Source: an uncultured Porphyromonas sp. | GTDB taxonomy: Bacteria > Bacteroidota > Bacteroidia > Bacteroidales > Porphyromonadaceae | Reading direction: 5' to 3' | Assembly (NCBI RefSeq): GCF_905372525.1 | Contig: NZ_CAJPPN010000013.1 | Span: 1-52,725 of the forward strand | DNA length: 52,725 nucleotides | In this document: positions 1-8,242 of the stretch, one piece after another | How the letters are laid out: the number at the start of each line of letters is the position of its first letter | Position numbering within the stretch: position 1 is the stretch's first letter | The notes under the pieces: model-generated | What the model was told of the DNA's origin: nothing | Database searches by the model: none | The model's input: only the letters and a program-made list of their open reading frames with translations | Position numbers and translations under genes: made by a program

Positions 1-201
1 ATCTAGGAGGGAAAAGTATACACGCGTGTACACAAGAGTGTACACGCGTGTATACAATAGTGTACCCACGTGTACACAAGAGTGTACACGCGTGTATACG
101 ATAGTGTACCCACGTGTACACAACAGCGCTCTAAGTATCTCCCCGGTGGGGCTCTCGCATGGTCGTCCCTTGAGCCTAGCGTCCAAGGCACCCCCGGGAT
201 C
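1..201. repeat. Dispersed palindromic repeat element, copy 1 (five 22-bp units)
   Basis: Five 18-bp palindrome-like units lie at 16-33, 38-55, 60-77, 82-99 and 104-121, each separated by a 4-bp spacer, giving an exact 22-bp period. The typical unit is GTGTACACGCGTGTATAC; units 3 and 5 are GTGTACCCACGTGTACAC. The units are preceded by CTAGGAGGG (3-11) and followed by GCGCTCTAAGTATCT (126-140). Weaker similarity to copies at about 8061 and 32829 continues to a GGGATC near 201. The element may continue left of the window edge. It has no coding potential of its own. Function is unknown; see findings. Confidence 0.85.
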
Positions 202-541
202 AGCGAAGGCACTCTAGGGGAAGAACTCATACCTCAGTAGAGCCCAGAAAAGTAGAGTGCGGGCGAAGGGTACACGCAGAGATCCTCTCCCACCTCTCCA
301 CCCCTAGGTATCCCCCTAAATACTCTATACGAATGGTATAAAGATTATTCTTATCTTTGCTGGTGCTGAAAGGCGATATGTGCATAGCAGGGGCACACCC
401 TCTATCCCCCCCTAATGACTTAACTAGGATCGGGGAGGCATGAGGAGCCACCCACTGTGTGCAGGTGCTATAGGCCAGAGGGGAACCGAGAGGTTGTCCT
501 CAACACTCGACTTAAGTAAGTATTAAACACAAACCCAGAAC
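202..541. other. Intergenic region upstream of the pseudouridine synthase gene
   Basis: I see no convincing gene here. Besides the end of the repeat element, the only feature I can point to is a TAnnTTTG box at 352-359. The short open frames on both strands show no domain or motif. Confidence 0.5.
352..359 (+). promoter_or_regulatory. Bacteroidota-type -7 box (TATCTTTG)
   Basis: TATCTTTG matches the TAnnTTTG -7 consensus of Bacteroidota primary-sigma promoters. There is no clear TTG at the -33 distance. It would give a leader of about 175 nt before the gene at 542. The motif match is seen; promoter activity is inferred. Confidence 0.4.
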
Positions 542-1774
542 ATGGCAGAAGACAAAGACTTTCTTCCTCGACCAGAGCAGACTTCGGAGGACGTGGCCGT
601 CCGTCGTGTACGTACTCGTCGTGTCCCTACCGCTTCTACTGATGGGACGACTCAGCCCCCTTCGCATGGATCGGCGGCTCATCCACGCCGCAAGCGTGTC
701 TATATCGTCTCCGATGATCCCGCTCCACACCCTAGCTACAGTACTCCTCGGAGTCCACGAGCCGAACACACCTACGACAGCCACAGCTCATCTAACTATC
801 GTGGACACACACCCTCGAGTGAACGCTCTCAGTACGACGAACGCTACCAAGCCGAGCGTACGAGCGGTAACTACAGCTATCAGTACAATCGCGCAGAGCG
901 TCCCCGCCCCAACTCCGGTGGCGGTGCCCCATACCCAGGAGCCAAGAAGGGCAAGAAGCCCGCTAAGGGTGCTCCAGCTAAGAAGGGTAAGGGGAAGAAG
1001 CCCCGCGCCTTCGTCCCACCCCCTCCTGTCAAGTACGAGGAGGTCGTAGACCCATCGCAGGACCTGCGCCTCAATAAGTTCCTCGCCAATGCAGGGGTCT
1101 GCTCTCGTCGTGAGGCCGACCTGCTCATCGCCGCTGGTGAGATCACCGTCAACGGGCAGGTCGTCACCGAGCTGGGCTCCCGAGTCACGCGCCTGGACGA
1201 AGTCGTCTACAAGGGGCAGCGTGTCACCTGCCAGAGCAAGATCTACATCCTGCTCAACAAGCCTAAGAACTGCGTCACGACCTCCGACGACCCTGAGTGC
1301 CGCAAGACGGTGATGGACCTCGTCAAGGGCGCTTGTGAGGAACGTATCTACCCCGTCGGTCGCCTGGACCGCAATACTACTGGGGTCATCCTCATTACCA
1401 ACGATGGTGACCTCTCCAGCAAGCTCACTCACCCCTCCTACATGAAGAAGAAGATCTATCATGTATGGCTCGACAAGCCCGTGGCTATCGAGGATATGCA
1501 GCGTATCGCTGAGGGGATCGAGCTGGAGGATGGCGAGATCCATGCCGATGCGATCAGCTATGTCAGCGAGGAGGATCTAAGCCAGGTCGGCATCGAGATC
1601 CACTCCGGGCGTAACCGTATCGTCCGCCGTATCTTCGAGCACCTCGGCTACCATGTCCACAAGCTGGATCGTGTGTACTTCGCTGGGCTCACAAAGAAGA
1701 ACCTCGGGCGGGGTCGCTGGCGCTACCTCACCGAGCAGGAGGTGAACAACCTACGCATGGGTGCCTTCGAATAG
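542..1774 (+). CDS. RsuA/RluB-family rRNA pseudouridine synthase with long basic N-terminal tail
   Basis: 410 aa. Residues 1-170 are low-complexity, rich in Arg, Ser, Tyr, Pro, then a Lys/Gly/Pro stretch (about 133-155). Residues about 175-222 form an S4 RNA-binding domain (LRLNKFLANAGVCSRREAD). The catalytic domain follows, with the RsuA/RluB/RluE signature GRLDRNTTG at 273-281, where D276 is the expected nucleophile, and a conserved GRNRIVRRIFEHLGY segment near the end. The family isomerises a uridine in rRNA; RluB (23S U2605 in E. coli) is the closest guess, but RluF or RsuA specificity cannot be excluded. Charged extensions are common in Bacteroidota members and probably bind RNA (inference). 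asnS starts 30 bp downstream on the same strand. Confidence 0.9.
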   Translation: MAEDKDFLPRPEQTSEDVAVRRVRTRRVPTASTDGTTQPPSHGSAAHPRRKRVYIVSDDPAPHPSYSTPRSPRAEHTYDSHSSSNYRGHTPSSERSQYDERYQAERTSGNYSYQYNRAERPRPNSGGGAPYPGAKKGKKPAKGAPAKKGKGKKPRAFVPPPPVKYEEVVDPSQDLRLNKFLANAGVCSRREADLLIAAGEITVNGQVVTELGSRVTRLDEVVYKGQRVTCQSKIYILLNKPKNCVTTSDDPECRKTVMDLVKGACEERIYPVGRLDRNTTGVILITNDGDLSSKLTHPSYMKKKIYHVWLDKPVAIEDMQRIAEGIELEDGEIHADAISYVSEEDLSQVGIEIHSGRNRIVRRIFEHLGYHVHKLDRVYFAGLTKKNLGRGRWRYLTEQEVNNLRMGAFE

Positions 1775-1791
1775 TCACTGCATATACATCC

Positions 1792-1799
1792 TAAGTTTG
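1792..1799 (+). promoter_or_regulatory. Possible -7 box just before asnS (TAAGTTTG)
   Basis: TAAGTTTG matches TAnnTTTG and ends 5 bp before the asnS ATG at 1805, so transcription from it would start at or next to the start codon (leaderless mRNA). No TTG is seen at -33, so a chance match is quite possible. Confidence 0.25.
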
Positions 1800-1804
1800 T
1801 ATCT

Positions 1805-3202
1805 ATGAAACGAACAAGAATCATCGAGCTACTCCGTGGTGAGCTCCTCGGACAGATTGTGAACGTAAAGGGCTGGGTACGTACCCGCCGAGGTAACAAG
1901 GCTGTTAGCTTCATCGCGCTCAATGACGGCTCGGTCATTCACAACATACAGATCGTCGTAGACCTCGAGAAGTTCGATCCAGAGCTCCTAGCTAAGATCA
2001 CCACGGGTGCGAGCCTAAGTGTCGTAGGGGAGCTGGTCGCCTCTCAGGGGCAGGGACAGTCGGTAGAGATCCAGGCTCACGAGATAGAGGTGCTCGGTAC
2101 GGCTGATCCTGCGACCTATCCACTGCAGAAGAAGGGACACTCGCTGGAGTTCCTACGTGAGATCGCACACCTACGTCCCCGAACGAATACCTTCGGAGCG
2201 GTCTACCGCATGCGCCACCACATGGCGATGGCTATCCATACCTTCTTCCATGAACGTGGCTACTTCTACGTGCACACCCCACTGATCACGGCTAGTGATG
2301 CAGAGGGGGCTGGCCAGATGTTTCAGGTCACGACACTCGACCTAGACAACCTCCCGCGTACGGAGGATGGTGCGATAGACTATCGTGAGGACTTCTTCGC
2401 ACGTCATACCTCCCTCACGGTCTCCGGTCAGCTGGAGGGCGAGATGGCTGCCCTAGCTCTGGGTGGAATCTACACGTTTGGGCCTACCTTCCGTGCCGAG
2501 AACTCCAATACACCTCGTCATCTAGCTGAGTTCTGGATGATCGAGCCCGAGGTGGCCTTCCTCGAGATAGAGGAGAATATGGACCTCGCCGAGGACTTCA
2601 TCAAGTACTGCGTGCAGTGGGCACTAGATCACTGTATGGATGACTTGACCTTCCTCGCCGAGCACTTCGATGCTGAGCTCATTGATCGCCTACGCTTCGT
2701 GCTGGAGAAGCCCTTCAAGCGTATGACCTATACGGAGGGGATCGAGATCCTCGAGGCGGCGGTGAAGGCTGGGCGCAAGTTCGAGTTTCCCATCTATTGG
2801 GGGGCAGACCTCGCCAGCGAGCATGAGCGCTACCTCGTCGAGGAGCACTTCCAGCGTCCGGTCATCGTGACGGACTACCCGAAGGAGATCAAGAGCTTTT
2901 ACATGAAGCTCAACGACGACGGTCGTACAGTCCGAGGGATGGATGTCCTCTTCCCCAAGATCGGGGAGATCATCGGTGGTTCGGAGCGTGAAGCCGACCT
3001 CGAGAAGCTCACCAAGCGGGCTCAGGAGATGGGTGTCCCCGAGAAGGATATCTGGTGGTATCTGGACTCTCGTCGCTATGGAACAGCTCCTCACTCGGGC
3101 TTCGGACTCGGCTTCGAGCGTCTGCTACTCTTCGTCACAGGTATGACCAATATCCGTGACGTGATACCCTTCCCACGTACGCCTCGCAATGCCGAGTTTT
3201 AG
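1805..3202 (+). CDS. asnS: Asparagine--tRNA ligase
   Basis: 465 aa, normal length for AsnRS. The N-terminal OB-fold anticodon-binding domain (about 15-110) contains VKGWVRTRRGNKAVSFIALNDGS. The class II catalytic core follows: motif 2 region FRAENSNTPRHLAEFWMIEPE and motif 3 GFGLGFERLLLFVTGMTNIRDV near the C-terminus. It attaches Asn to tRNA-Asn in the cytoplasm. The SNTPRHLAEF signature and the length favour AsnRS over AspRS. It follows the pseudouridine synthase by 30 bp and ends in a strong hairpin terminator at 3243-3279. Confidence 0.97.
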   Translation: MKRTRIIELLRGELLGQIVNVKGWVRTRRGNKAVSFIALNDGSVIHNIQIVVDLEKFDPELLAKITTGASLSVVGELVASQGQGQSVEIQAHEIEVLGTADPATYPLQKKGHSLEFLREIAHLRPRTNTFGAVYRMRHHMAMAIHTFFHERGYFYVHTPLITASDAEGAGQMFQVTTLDLDNLPRTEDGAIDYREDFFARHTSLTVSGQLEGEMAALALGGIYTFGPTFRAENSNTPRHLAEFWMIEPEVAFLEIEENMDLAEDFIKYCVQWALDHCMDDLTFLAEHFDAELIDRLRFVLEKPFKRMTYTEGIEILEAAVKAGRKFEFPIYWGADLASEHERYLVEEHFQRPVIVTDYPKEIKSFYMKLNDDGRTVRGMDVLFPKIGEIIGGSEREADLEKLTKRAQEMGVPEKDIWWYLDSRRYGTAPHSGFGLGFERLLLFVTGMTNIRDVIPFPRTPRNAEF

Positions 3203-3242
3203 TCAGAGCCTATACGCTTTCTGATTTTTAGTTAGTATGTCT

Positions 3243-3279
3243 CACGCCCCCGAGGAGTCTCGTGCTCCTCGGGGGCGTG
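3243..3279 (+). terminator. Intrinsic terminator-like hairpin after asnS
   Basis: Perfect 15-bp stem CACGCCCCCGAGGAG / CTCCTCGGGGGCGTG with a 7-nt loop. The following sequence TGTGTATCT is only weakly T-rich. It lies 41 bp after the asnS stop. Confidence 0.75.
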
Positions 3280-3377
3280 TGTGTATCTATAGGGCTAGCT
3301 CTAGGAGCTAGGGTGGGGGAGTACGCTACAGCTGCCGTGCCCATCCTTGACTAGACCGACTGAGATACTTCTGCGAA

Positions 3378-3485
3378 GGGTAGAGGGGGCGGAGTGCGAA
3401 GAGTAGAGAGGGACGGAGTGTGTAGGGTAGAGGGGATGGGGTGCGGAGGATAGAGGGGAACGAAGTGTGTAGGGTAGAGGTCAAA
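3378..3485. repeat. Degenerate 23/24-bp tandem repeat (about 4.5 units)
   Basis: TAGAGG recurs at 3381, 3404, 3428, 3451 and 3475, so spacing alternates 23, 24, 23, 24. Each unit reads roughly GGGTAGAGGGGAYGGAGTGTG. It lies in the 371-bp gap between the convergent genes asnS and the SWIM-protein gene. I see no coding use. Confidence 0.75.
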
Positions 3486-3491
3486 GCGACG

Positions 3492-3530
3492 AAGGGCGGT
3501 CACCCCCAGTATATGGAGGTGACCGCCCTT
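3492..3530 (-). terminator. Hairpin, probable terminator of the uvrA-SWIM operon
   Basis: Perfect 13-bp inverted repeat AAGGGCGGTCACC (3492-3504) / GGTGACCGCCCTT (3518-3530) with a 13-nt loop, 44 bp past the stop of the minus-strand gene. No clear U tract follows on either strand, so the call rests on position and stem strength. Confidence 0.55.
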
Positions 3531-3573
3531 GGGGTCAGTGTCTATCCTGATGGGATAGGGGAGAGGAGGCGAG

Positions 3574-4980
3574 CTACTTATCTACCTGCAGTAGGGATAG
3601 GATCTGAGTACGTAGTAGGAGCGTAGCATCTGGATCCTCTAGGATCTCGGAGAGGAGCCCGAGGAGCCTATTGACCTTGTTCTCGGGGGTATGCTCATCA
3701 TTGACGGGGAGGATACGTATCGCCTGCTCATCGCCACTAGTCGGCAGCGCCTTAGCTGCGTGTATACGCTGGGTGGCGAAGAAGGTGAAGGGCTTCATCT
3801 CCGCAGGTAACCGCTCCGCTACCTCGGCCAAGGGGAAGAGGGGACGGTAGGAGTGAATGAACTTGTAGAAGGGTCCGATGACAAAGGGATTGATATGCTG
3901 TAGGATCGAGGAGAGCTGTACGGGTGTCAGGTGCTCCAGGGTCTCGACGTGCATATAGAGGTGCTTAATCTCGAGCTTCTTTAGAGCTAGAGACACGGGG
4001 TTCTTCCATTCCTTGAGGCAGTCTGCATCATTGACATAGACGAAGGAGGCACGGGTGCCCTGAGGGATCTGGATCTTGACGAACTGCTCCTGGGACATCA
4101 CCTGCACGGGTAGATGGACATACTCGCTGTACTGGAAGAGTATCGCCTGCCAGACAAGGACGTCCGTCTCATTGCCGACGATGACATAGCCCTTCTCCCG
4201 TAGCTCCTCGCCCTGATAGACTTCCTCGACGAGGCGGGCGATGAGGTGAGTATAGAAGGGGTGCTTGAGCCCGACGATGAAGCCGAAGCCCTGATAGCAT
4301 AGGTCGTAGAGTAGCCGCTCGACGATCTCGAAGGGCTCGACGAGGGTATGCTTGTTCCAGGGGATGGCCTCCTCGGGATAGGTAGCCTTGAGCTCTGCTC
4401 GCCACTGCTGCTCCCTGAGGCACTCTAGGACGAACTCATGGACGTCTTCGTAGCAGCGAAAGGAGGAGGAGATCGCCTGCGCTTGCTTGCATATATGGTC
4501 TAGGTGTACATACTGCTCTAGAGGGAGGATCCCATCCTCATCGAAGTACTGATAGAGTAGACGCTGGTACTCGGCCTGATAGGCTGTACCGATACGTACA
4601 CGGATGCTACGCCCTCCCTTGTAGCTGACATAGATGGAGGTATACTCAGCTGAGTAGCTGAGACCAGCCCAGGGATAGCCTGGTACATGATCCTGGAGGT
4701 AGAGGGTCACGGCCTCCAGATGCTTGCAGGTGCCTAGTCCGTTGGTGCGGAAGTCCAGGCAGGAGCAGAAGTTACGATCACTCTGCACCCCACGGAAGGC
4801 TACCTTGTAGCGCCCTGTCGCACTGCTGACGAGGTAGTCCCCCCAGATGCGGTTCTTATCCAAGTGCTCGACTTGGAAGTCGCTCTCTCGAGCATTCTCA
4901 CGGCGAAGAGCCACCTGCCACTCCTCGACCGTCATGTTCTCTGGACAGATCTTGTTTGATAGTCGATTACCTAATTTCAT
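3574..4980 (-). CDS. SWIM zinc-finger protein, apparent degenerate SNF2-type ATPase
   Basis: 468 aa from the ATG at 4980 (MKLGNRLSNKICPENM). A longer frame reaches 5205 but would run into the end of uvrA and adds a low-complexity tail, so it is rejected. A SWIM zinc finger CxCx(10)CxH is visible at C72, C74, C85 and H87. From family knowledge, this N-terminus (NRLSN.ICPENMTVEEWQVALRR) resembles that of Bacteroidota SNF2-type helicases. The following region looks like a decayed first RecA lobe: where a Walker A GLGKT is expected I read GFIVGLKHPFYT (232-243), no DEAH-like box is seen, and HINPFVIGPFYKF (362-374) resembles the FIDPFRLGPLFRF stretch after motif III. The second RecA lobe is absent. 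It starts 37 bp after uvrA. It may be a DNA-binding regulator or an inactive relic. Confidence 0.75.
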   Translation of the reverse strand: MKLGNRLSNKICPENMTVEEWQVALRRENARESDFQVEHLDKNRIWGDYLVSSATGRYKVAFRGVQSDRNFCSCLDFRTNGLGTCKHLEAVTLYLQDHVPGYPWAGLSYSAEYTSIYVSYKGGRSIRVRIGTAYQAEYQRLLYQYFDEDGILPLEQYVHLDHICKQAQAISSSFRCYEDVHEFVLECLREQQWRAELKATYPEEAIPWNKHTLVEPFEIVERLLYDLCYQGFGFIVGLKHPFYTHLIARLVEEVYQGEELREKGYVIVGNETDVLVWQAILFQYSEYVHLPVQVMSQEQFVKIQIPQGTRASFVYVNDADCLKEWKNPVSLALKKLEIKHLYMHVETLEHLTPVQLSSILQHINPFVIGPFYKFIHSYRPLFPLAEVAERLPAEMKPFTFFATQRIHAAKALPTSGDEQAIRILPVNDEHTPENKVNRLLGLLSEILEDPDATLLLRTQILSLLQVDK

Positions 4981-5017
4981 TTGTGTGTTGGTGTTTGTAG
5001 TGTATGTAGTGTGTGGG

Positions 5018-7876
5018 TTATCGTTTTCGTTGTCGCCTAGTGGCTGATGTAGTCGGTGGTGCGAGCTCCTCGCTGAGGAAGGGAGCCGTAGGACTATCGG
5101 TGATGTGTGTGAGTCCCTCTGGCGTCCCTTCGTAGAGGAGCTTTCCCCCCCCCCTGCCACCGTCGGGACCGATCTCGATGATGTAGTCTGCGCTCTTGAG
5201 TACATCTAGGTTATGCTCTATGATGATGACGGTATTTCCCCGATCGACGAGGCGATTGAGGATACCGAGCAGGACACGTATATCCTCGAAGTGCAGTCCT
5301 GTCGTGGGCTCATCGAGGATATAGACGGTCTTGCCCGTGTCACGCTTAGCGAGCTCGGAGGCGAGCTTGATACGCTGGCTCTCACCCCCTGAGAGAGTAG
5401 TGGAGGACTGCCCTAGCTTAATGTAGCCGAGGCCGACCTCCTGTAGCACTTGTAGTTTCTTGAGGATGTGGGGGACGTGGGCGAAGAACTCTACGGCCAT
5501 GTTGATCGTCATATCGAGGACATCTGCGATAGACTTACCCTTGAAGCGCACCTCTAGGGTCTCTCTATTGTAGCGACGGCCGTGACAGACTTCGCAGGGA
5601 GCAAGTACGTCGGGCAGGAAGTTCATGGCGATGGTCTTGTAGCCATTGCCAGAGCAAGTCTCACAGCGTCCTCCCGATACGTTGAAGGAGAAGCGCCCGG
5701 GCTTGTAGCCTCGCATCTTGCTCTCGGGTAGCCCGACGAATAGGTTGCGGATATCGGTGAATACTCCTGTGTAGGTCGCGGGGTTGCTCCTAGGAGTACG
5801 TCCGATGGGGGATTGGTCTACCGCCACGACCTTGTCTACGAGGTCGAGCCCTTCGATCTCTCGGTAGGGTAGCGGTTCCTTGAGTGAGGCGTAGAGGTGC
5901 TGGCTGAGGATCGGGTAGAGCGTCTCGTTGATCAGAGTGCTCTTCCCGCTACCCGAGACACCAGCGACACAGATGAGGGTCCCTAGGGGGAAGGATACAT
6001 CGATCCCCTTGAGGTTGTTTCCCTCGGCGCCTCTGAGACGTAGGACACGATCGGTGATAGGGCGCCGTGTGGAGGGGAGGTCTATCTGCTGCTCGCCACT
6101 GATGTAGCGAGCGGTGAGTGTACCTGCCTGCATCATCTCTCTTGGAGTGCCGGCGAAGACGACATGACCACCTAGTCGCCCAGCCTTGGGGCCTAGGTCG
6201 ATGATGTGGTCAGCCTGTAGCATCATGTCCTTGTCATGCTCTACGACGATCACGGTATTGCCGAGGTCGCGGAGCTTCTGTAGGGAGTGGATGAGTCGTA
6301 GGTTATCTCGCTGGTGGAGGCCAATGCTAGGCTCATCTAGGATGTAGAGTACCTCTACGAGCTGCGTCCCGATCTGGGTAGCTAGGCGGATACGCTGACT
6401 CTCTCCTCCAGAGAGCGAGGCAGACATACGGTTCATCGATAGGTAGCCCAGCCCGACATCCAGGAGGAAGGAGAGGCGCGTGCGGATCTCCTTGAGTATC
6501 TCGGAGGCGATGATCTGCTGCTGGGGGGTGAGCTCGCGTTCGACTTGCTCGACCCACTGCATCAGTTGGGTCAGTTCCATAGAGGCTACCTCGCCGAGGT
6601 TCTTTCCTGCGATGAGGTAGTGTAGTGCTTCCTTGTTCAGTCGCCACCCGGAGCACTCGGGGCAGACCTGCGGCTTGGTGAACTGTAGGAGCCAACGCTG
6701 GCTCTGCTCGCTATCCTCCTCCTGATCCTGAGAGCTCATGAGATAAGCCCCTAGTCCGTCGTAGGAGAGGGGGATACCACGCAGGTCGGGGAAGCGGTCG
6801 TCTGTGAGGGTGATCTCCTCCTCACTGCCCTCGAGGATCTCCTGGATGAGGTCCTCGGGGAGGTTCTTGATCGGATCTTTGATGGATACTTCATACTTGG
6901 CACAGAGCGCCTCGAGCTGTGCGAAGATGAGTTGACGGCGGTACTTGCCTAGTGGGAGTATACCCCCCTGGTAGATGCTCTTGTTCTTGTCGGGGATGAT
7001 GCTCTCTAGGTCGATGACACGTACCTCGCCGAGCCCCTTGCAGCGGGGGCAACTACCGTTGGGGGAGTTGAAGGAGAAGTTGTGTGGAGCGGGCTCGTTG
7101 TATGAGAGCCCGGTCTCGGGATCCATGAGGTGGCGGCTGAAGTAGGAGATCTCGCCCGTCTCCAGCTCCTGGAGCATCATCACGCCGTCACCCTCCTTGA
7201 GGGTAAGGCGTAGGCTAGTCATCAGACGGTCACGGTTCTTCTCCGAGATGGTGAGCTTGTCGGTCTGTACCTCTACGCTGTGGAGCTTATAGCGGTCGAG
7301 CTTCATCCCGTAGGTGATCTCTCTGAGCTCACCATCGACACGCACATTGAGGAAGCTCTTCTTGCGTAGCTGCTCGAAGAGCTCCTTGTAGTGTCCCTTA
7401 CGCTGCTTGACCACTGGGGCTAGTAGCAGGACTTTCTTCCCCGAGAAGCGAGCCAGCAGTAGCTCTAGGATCTGCTCCTCGGTGTAGCGTACCATCGGTG
7501 CCCCTGTTAGGTAGGACACGGCTTGGCCAGCACGGGCATAGAGTAGGCGAAAGAAGTCGTAAATCTCCGTTACGGTACCTACCGTAGAGCGGGGATTCTT
7601 ATTGGTAGTCTTCTGCTCAATCGAGATCACGGGCCCCAGGCCCTCTATCTGCTCCACGTCGGGACGCTCCATACCTCCGCCTAGGAAGCCACGGGCATAG
7701 GAACTGAAGGTCTCGATATACCTCCGCTGACCCTCGGCGTAGATCGTGTCGAAGGCGAGCGAGGACTTACCACTCCCACTTAGCCCCGTAAAGACGGTCA
7801 GGGAATACCTCGGTATATGAGCGTCTACGTTCTTCAGATTGTGCACTCGGGCACCCTTGATCTCTAAGTCTTGCAT
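5018..7876 (-). CDS. uvrA: Excinuclease ABC subunit A
   Basis: 952 aa, typical UvrA length. First ATPase: Walker A GLSGSGKSS at 31-39, ABC signature LSGGESQRIRLA, Walker B ILDEPSIGLH. Second ATPase: GVSGSGKST, signature LSGGESQRIKLA, ILDEPTTGLH. Zinc modules are visible as CPRCKGLGEV with CPECSGW in the first half and CETCSGNG ... CEVCHGRRY in the second. UvrA dimers scan DNA for bulky lesions and load UvrB in nucleotide excision repair. The start MQDLEIKGARVHNLKN is the usual UvrA N-terminus. A -7 box lies at 7909-7916. The SWIM gene is probably cotranscribed downstream. Some Bacteroidota carry extra UvrA paralogues; this looks like a complete, standard one. Confidence 0.97.
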   Translation of the reverse strand: MQDLEIKGARVHNLKNVDAHIPRYSLTVFTGLSGSGKSSLAFDTIYAEGQRRYIETFSSYARGFLGGGMERPDVEQIEGLGPVISIEQKTTNKNPRSTVGTVTEIYDFFRLLYARAGQAVSYLTGAPMVRYTEEQILELLLARFSGKKVLLLAPVVKQRKGHYKELFEQLRKKSFLNVRVDGELREITYGMKLDRYKLHSVEVQTDKLTISEKNRDRLMTSLRLTLKEGDGVMMLQELETGEISYFSRHLMDPETGLSYNEPAPHNFSFNSPNGSCPRCKGLGEVRVIDLESIIPDKNKSIYQGGILPLGKYRRQLIFAQLEALCAKYEVSIKDPIKNLPEDLIQEILEGSEEEITLTDDRFPDLRGIPLSYDGLGAYLMSSQDQEEDSEQSQRWLLQFTKPQVCPECSGWRLNKEALHYLIAGKNLGEVASMELTQLMQWVEQVERELTPQQQIIASEILKEIRTRLSFLLDVGLGYLSMNRMSASLSGGESQRIRLATQIGTQLVEVLYILDEPSIGLHQRDNLRLIHSLQKLRDLGNTVIVVEHDKDMMLQADHIIDLGPKAGRLGGHVVFAGTPREMMQAGTLTARYISGEQQIDLPSTRRPITDRVLRLRGAEGNNLKGIDVSFPLGTLICVAGVSGSGKSTLINETLYPILSQHLYASLKEPLPYREIEGLDLVDKVVAVDQSPIGRTPRSNPATYTGVFTDIRNLFVGLPESKMRGYKPGRFSFNVSGGRCETCSGNGYKTIAMNFLPDVLAPCEVCHGRRYNRETLEVRFKGKSIADVLDMTINMAVEFFAHVPHILKKLQVLQEVGLGYIKLGQSSTTLSGGESQRIKLASELAKRDTGKTVYILDEPTTGLHFEDIRVLLGILNRLVDRGNTVIIIEHNLDVLKSADYIIEIGPDGGRGGGKLLYEGTPEGLTHITDSPTAPFLSEELAPPTTSATRRQRKR

Positions 7877-7908
7877 CTAGCTAGCCTAAATAAAAAGCAT
7901 AGTACATA

Positions 7909-7916
7909 CAAAAATA
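7909..7916 (-). promoter_or_regulatory. -7 box for uvrA (TATTTTTG on minus strand)
   Basis: Minus-strand TATTTTTG fits TAnnTTTG, 33 bp before the uvrA ATG, in an AT-rich patch. No clear TTG at -33. Confidence 0.5.
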
Positions 7917-8060
7917 CGAATAAATGCCCATCCTGCTCCTATTTTAGGTGGGGCAGAGGCTGTGAGATCACTAGAGGTCGTGGACAAAGAGCTCAAGGAG
8001 CATCGGCCGAAGGTAGTGACATCTGTATTCTAGGTGTGGAATGATCGAGTATACACCTGT

Positions 8061-8218
8061 TATCTAGGAGGGGAGAGTGTACACGTGTGTACACTAGAGT
8101 ATACCTGCGTGTACACAACAGTGTACACACGTGTACACTGTAGCGCTCTAGGTATGTCCTCTGTAGCGCTATCGTAGGTTGGCTTCTAGGGGGCTAATGG
8201 CAGACGTCCTGGGGGATC
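8061..8218. repeat. Dispersed palindromic repeat element, copy 2 (three 22-bp units)
   Basis: Units at 8077-8094 (GTGTACACGTGTGTACAC), 8099-8116 (GTATACCTGCGTGTACAC) and 8121-8138 (GTGTACACACGTGTACAC), with 4-bp spacers TAGA and AACA. Leader ATCTAGGAGGG at 8062-8072; trailer GCGCTCTAGGTATGTC from 8143, preceded by TGTA. Trailing similarity to the other copies reaches GGGGGATC at about 8218. It lies between divergent uvrA and ddl. Confidence 0.85.
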
Positions 8219-8242
8219 AACTTCTGGGACTATAGGGTGTGT

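Noticed and set aside
16..33. parS chromosome-partition site
   Set aside because: The palindromes do not match TGTTTCACGTGAAACA, and no parAB is nearby.
16..121. CRISPR array
   Set aside because: Spacers are only 4 bp and units are palindromic; no cas genes in the window.
26..217. 63-residue open frame across the first palindromic repeat
   Set aside because: It is composed of the repeat itself; Tyr-Thr-Arg repeats result from GTGTACAC units.
788..1543. 251-residue open frame on the minus strand inside the pseudouridine synthase gene
   Set aside because: Antisense shadow of a clearly conserved gene; no domain seen.
8061..8218. MITE or insertion-sequence remnant
   Set aside because: No consistent terminal inverted repeats or target-site duplications across the three copies; similarity fades gradually at the right end.
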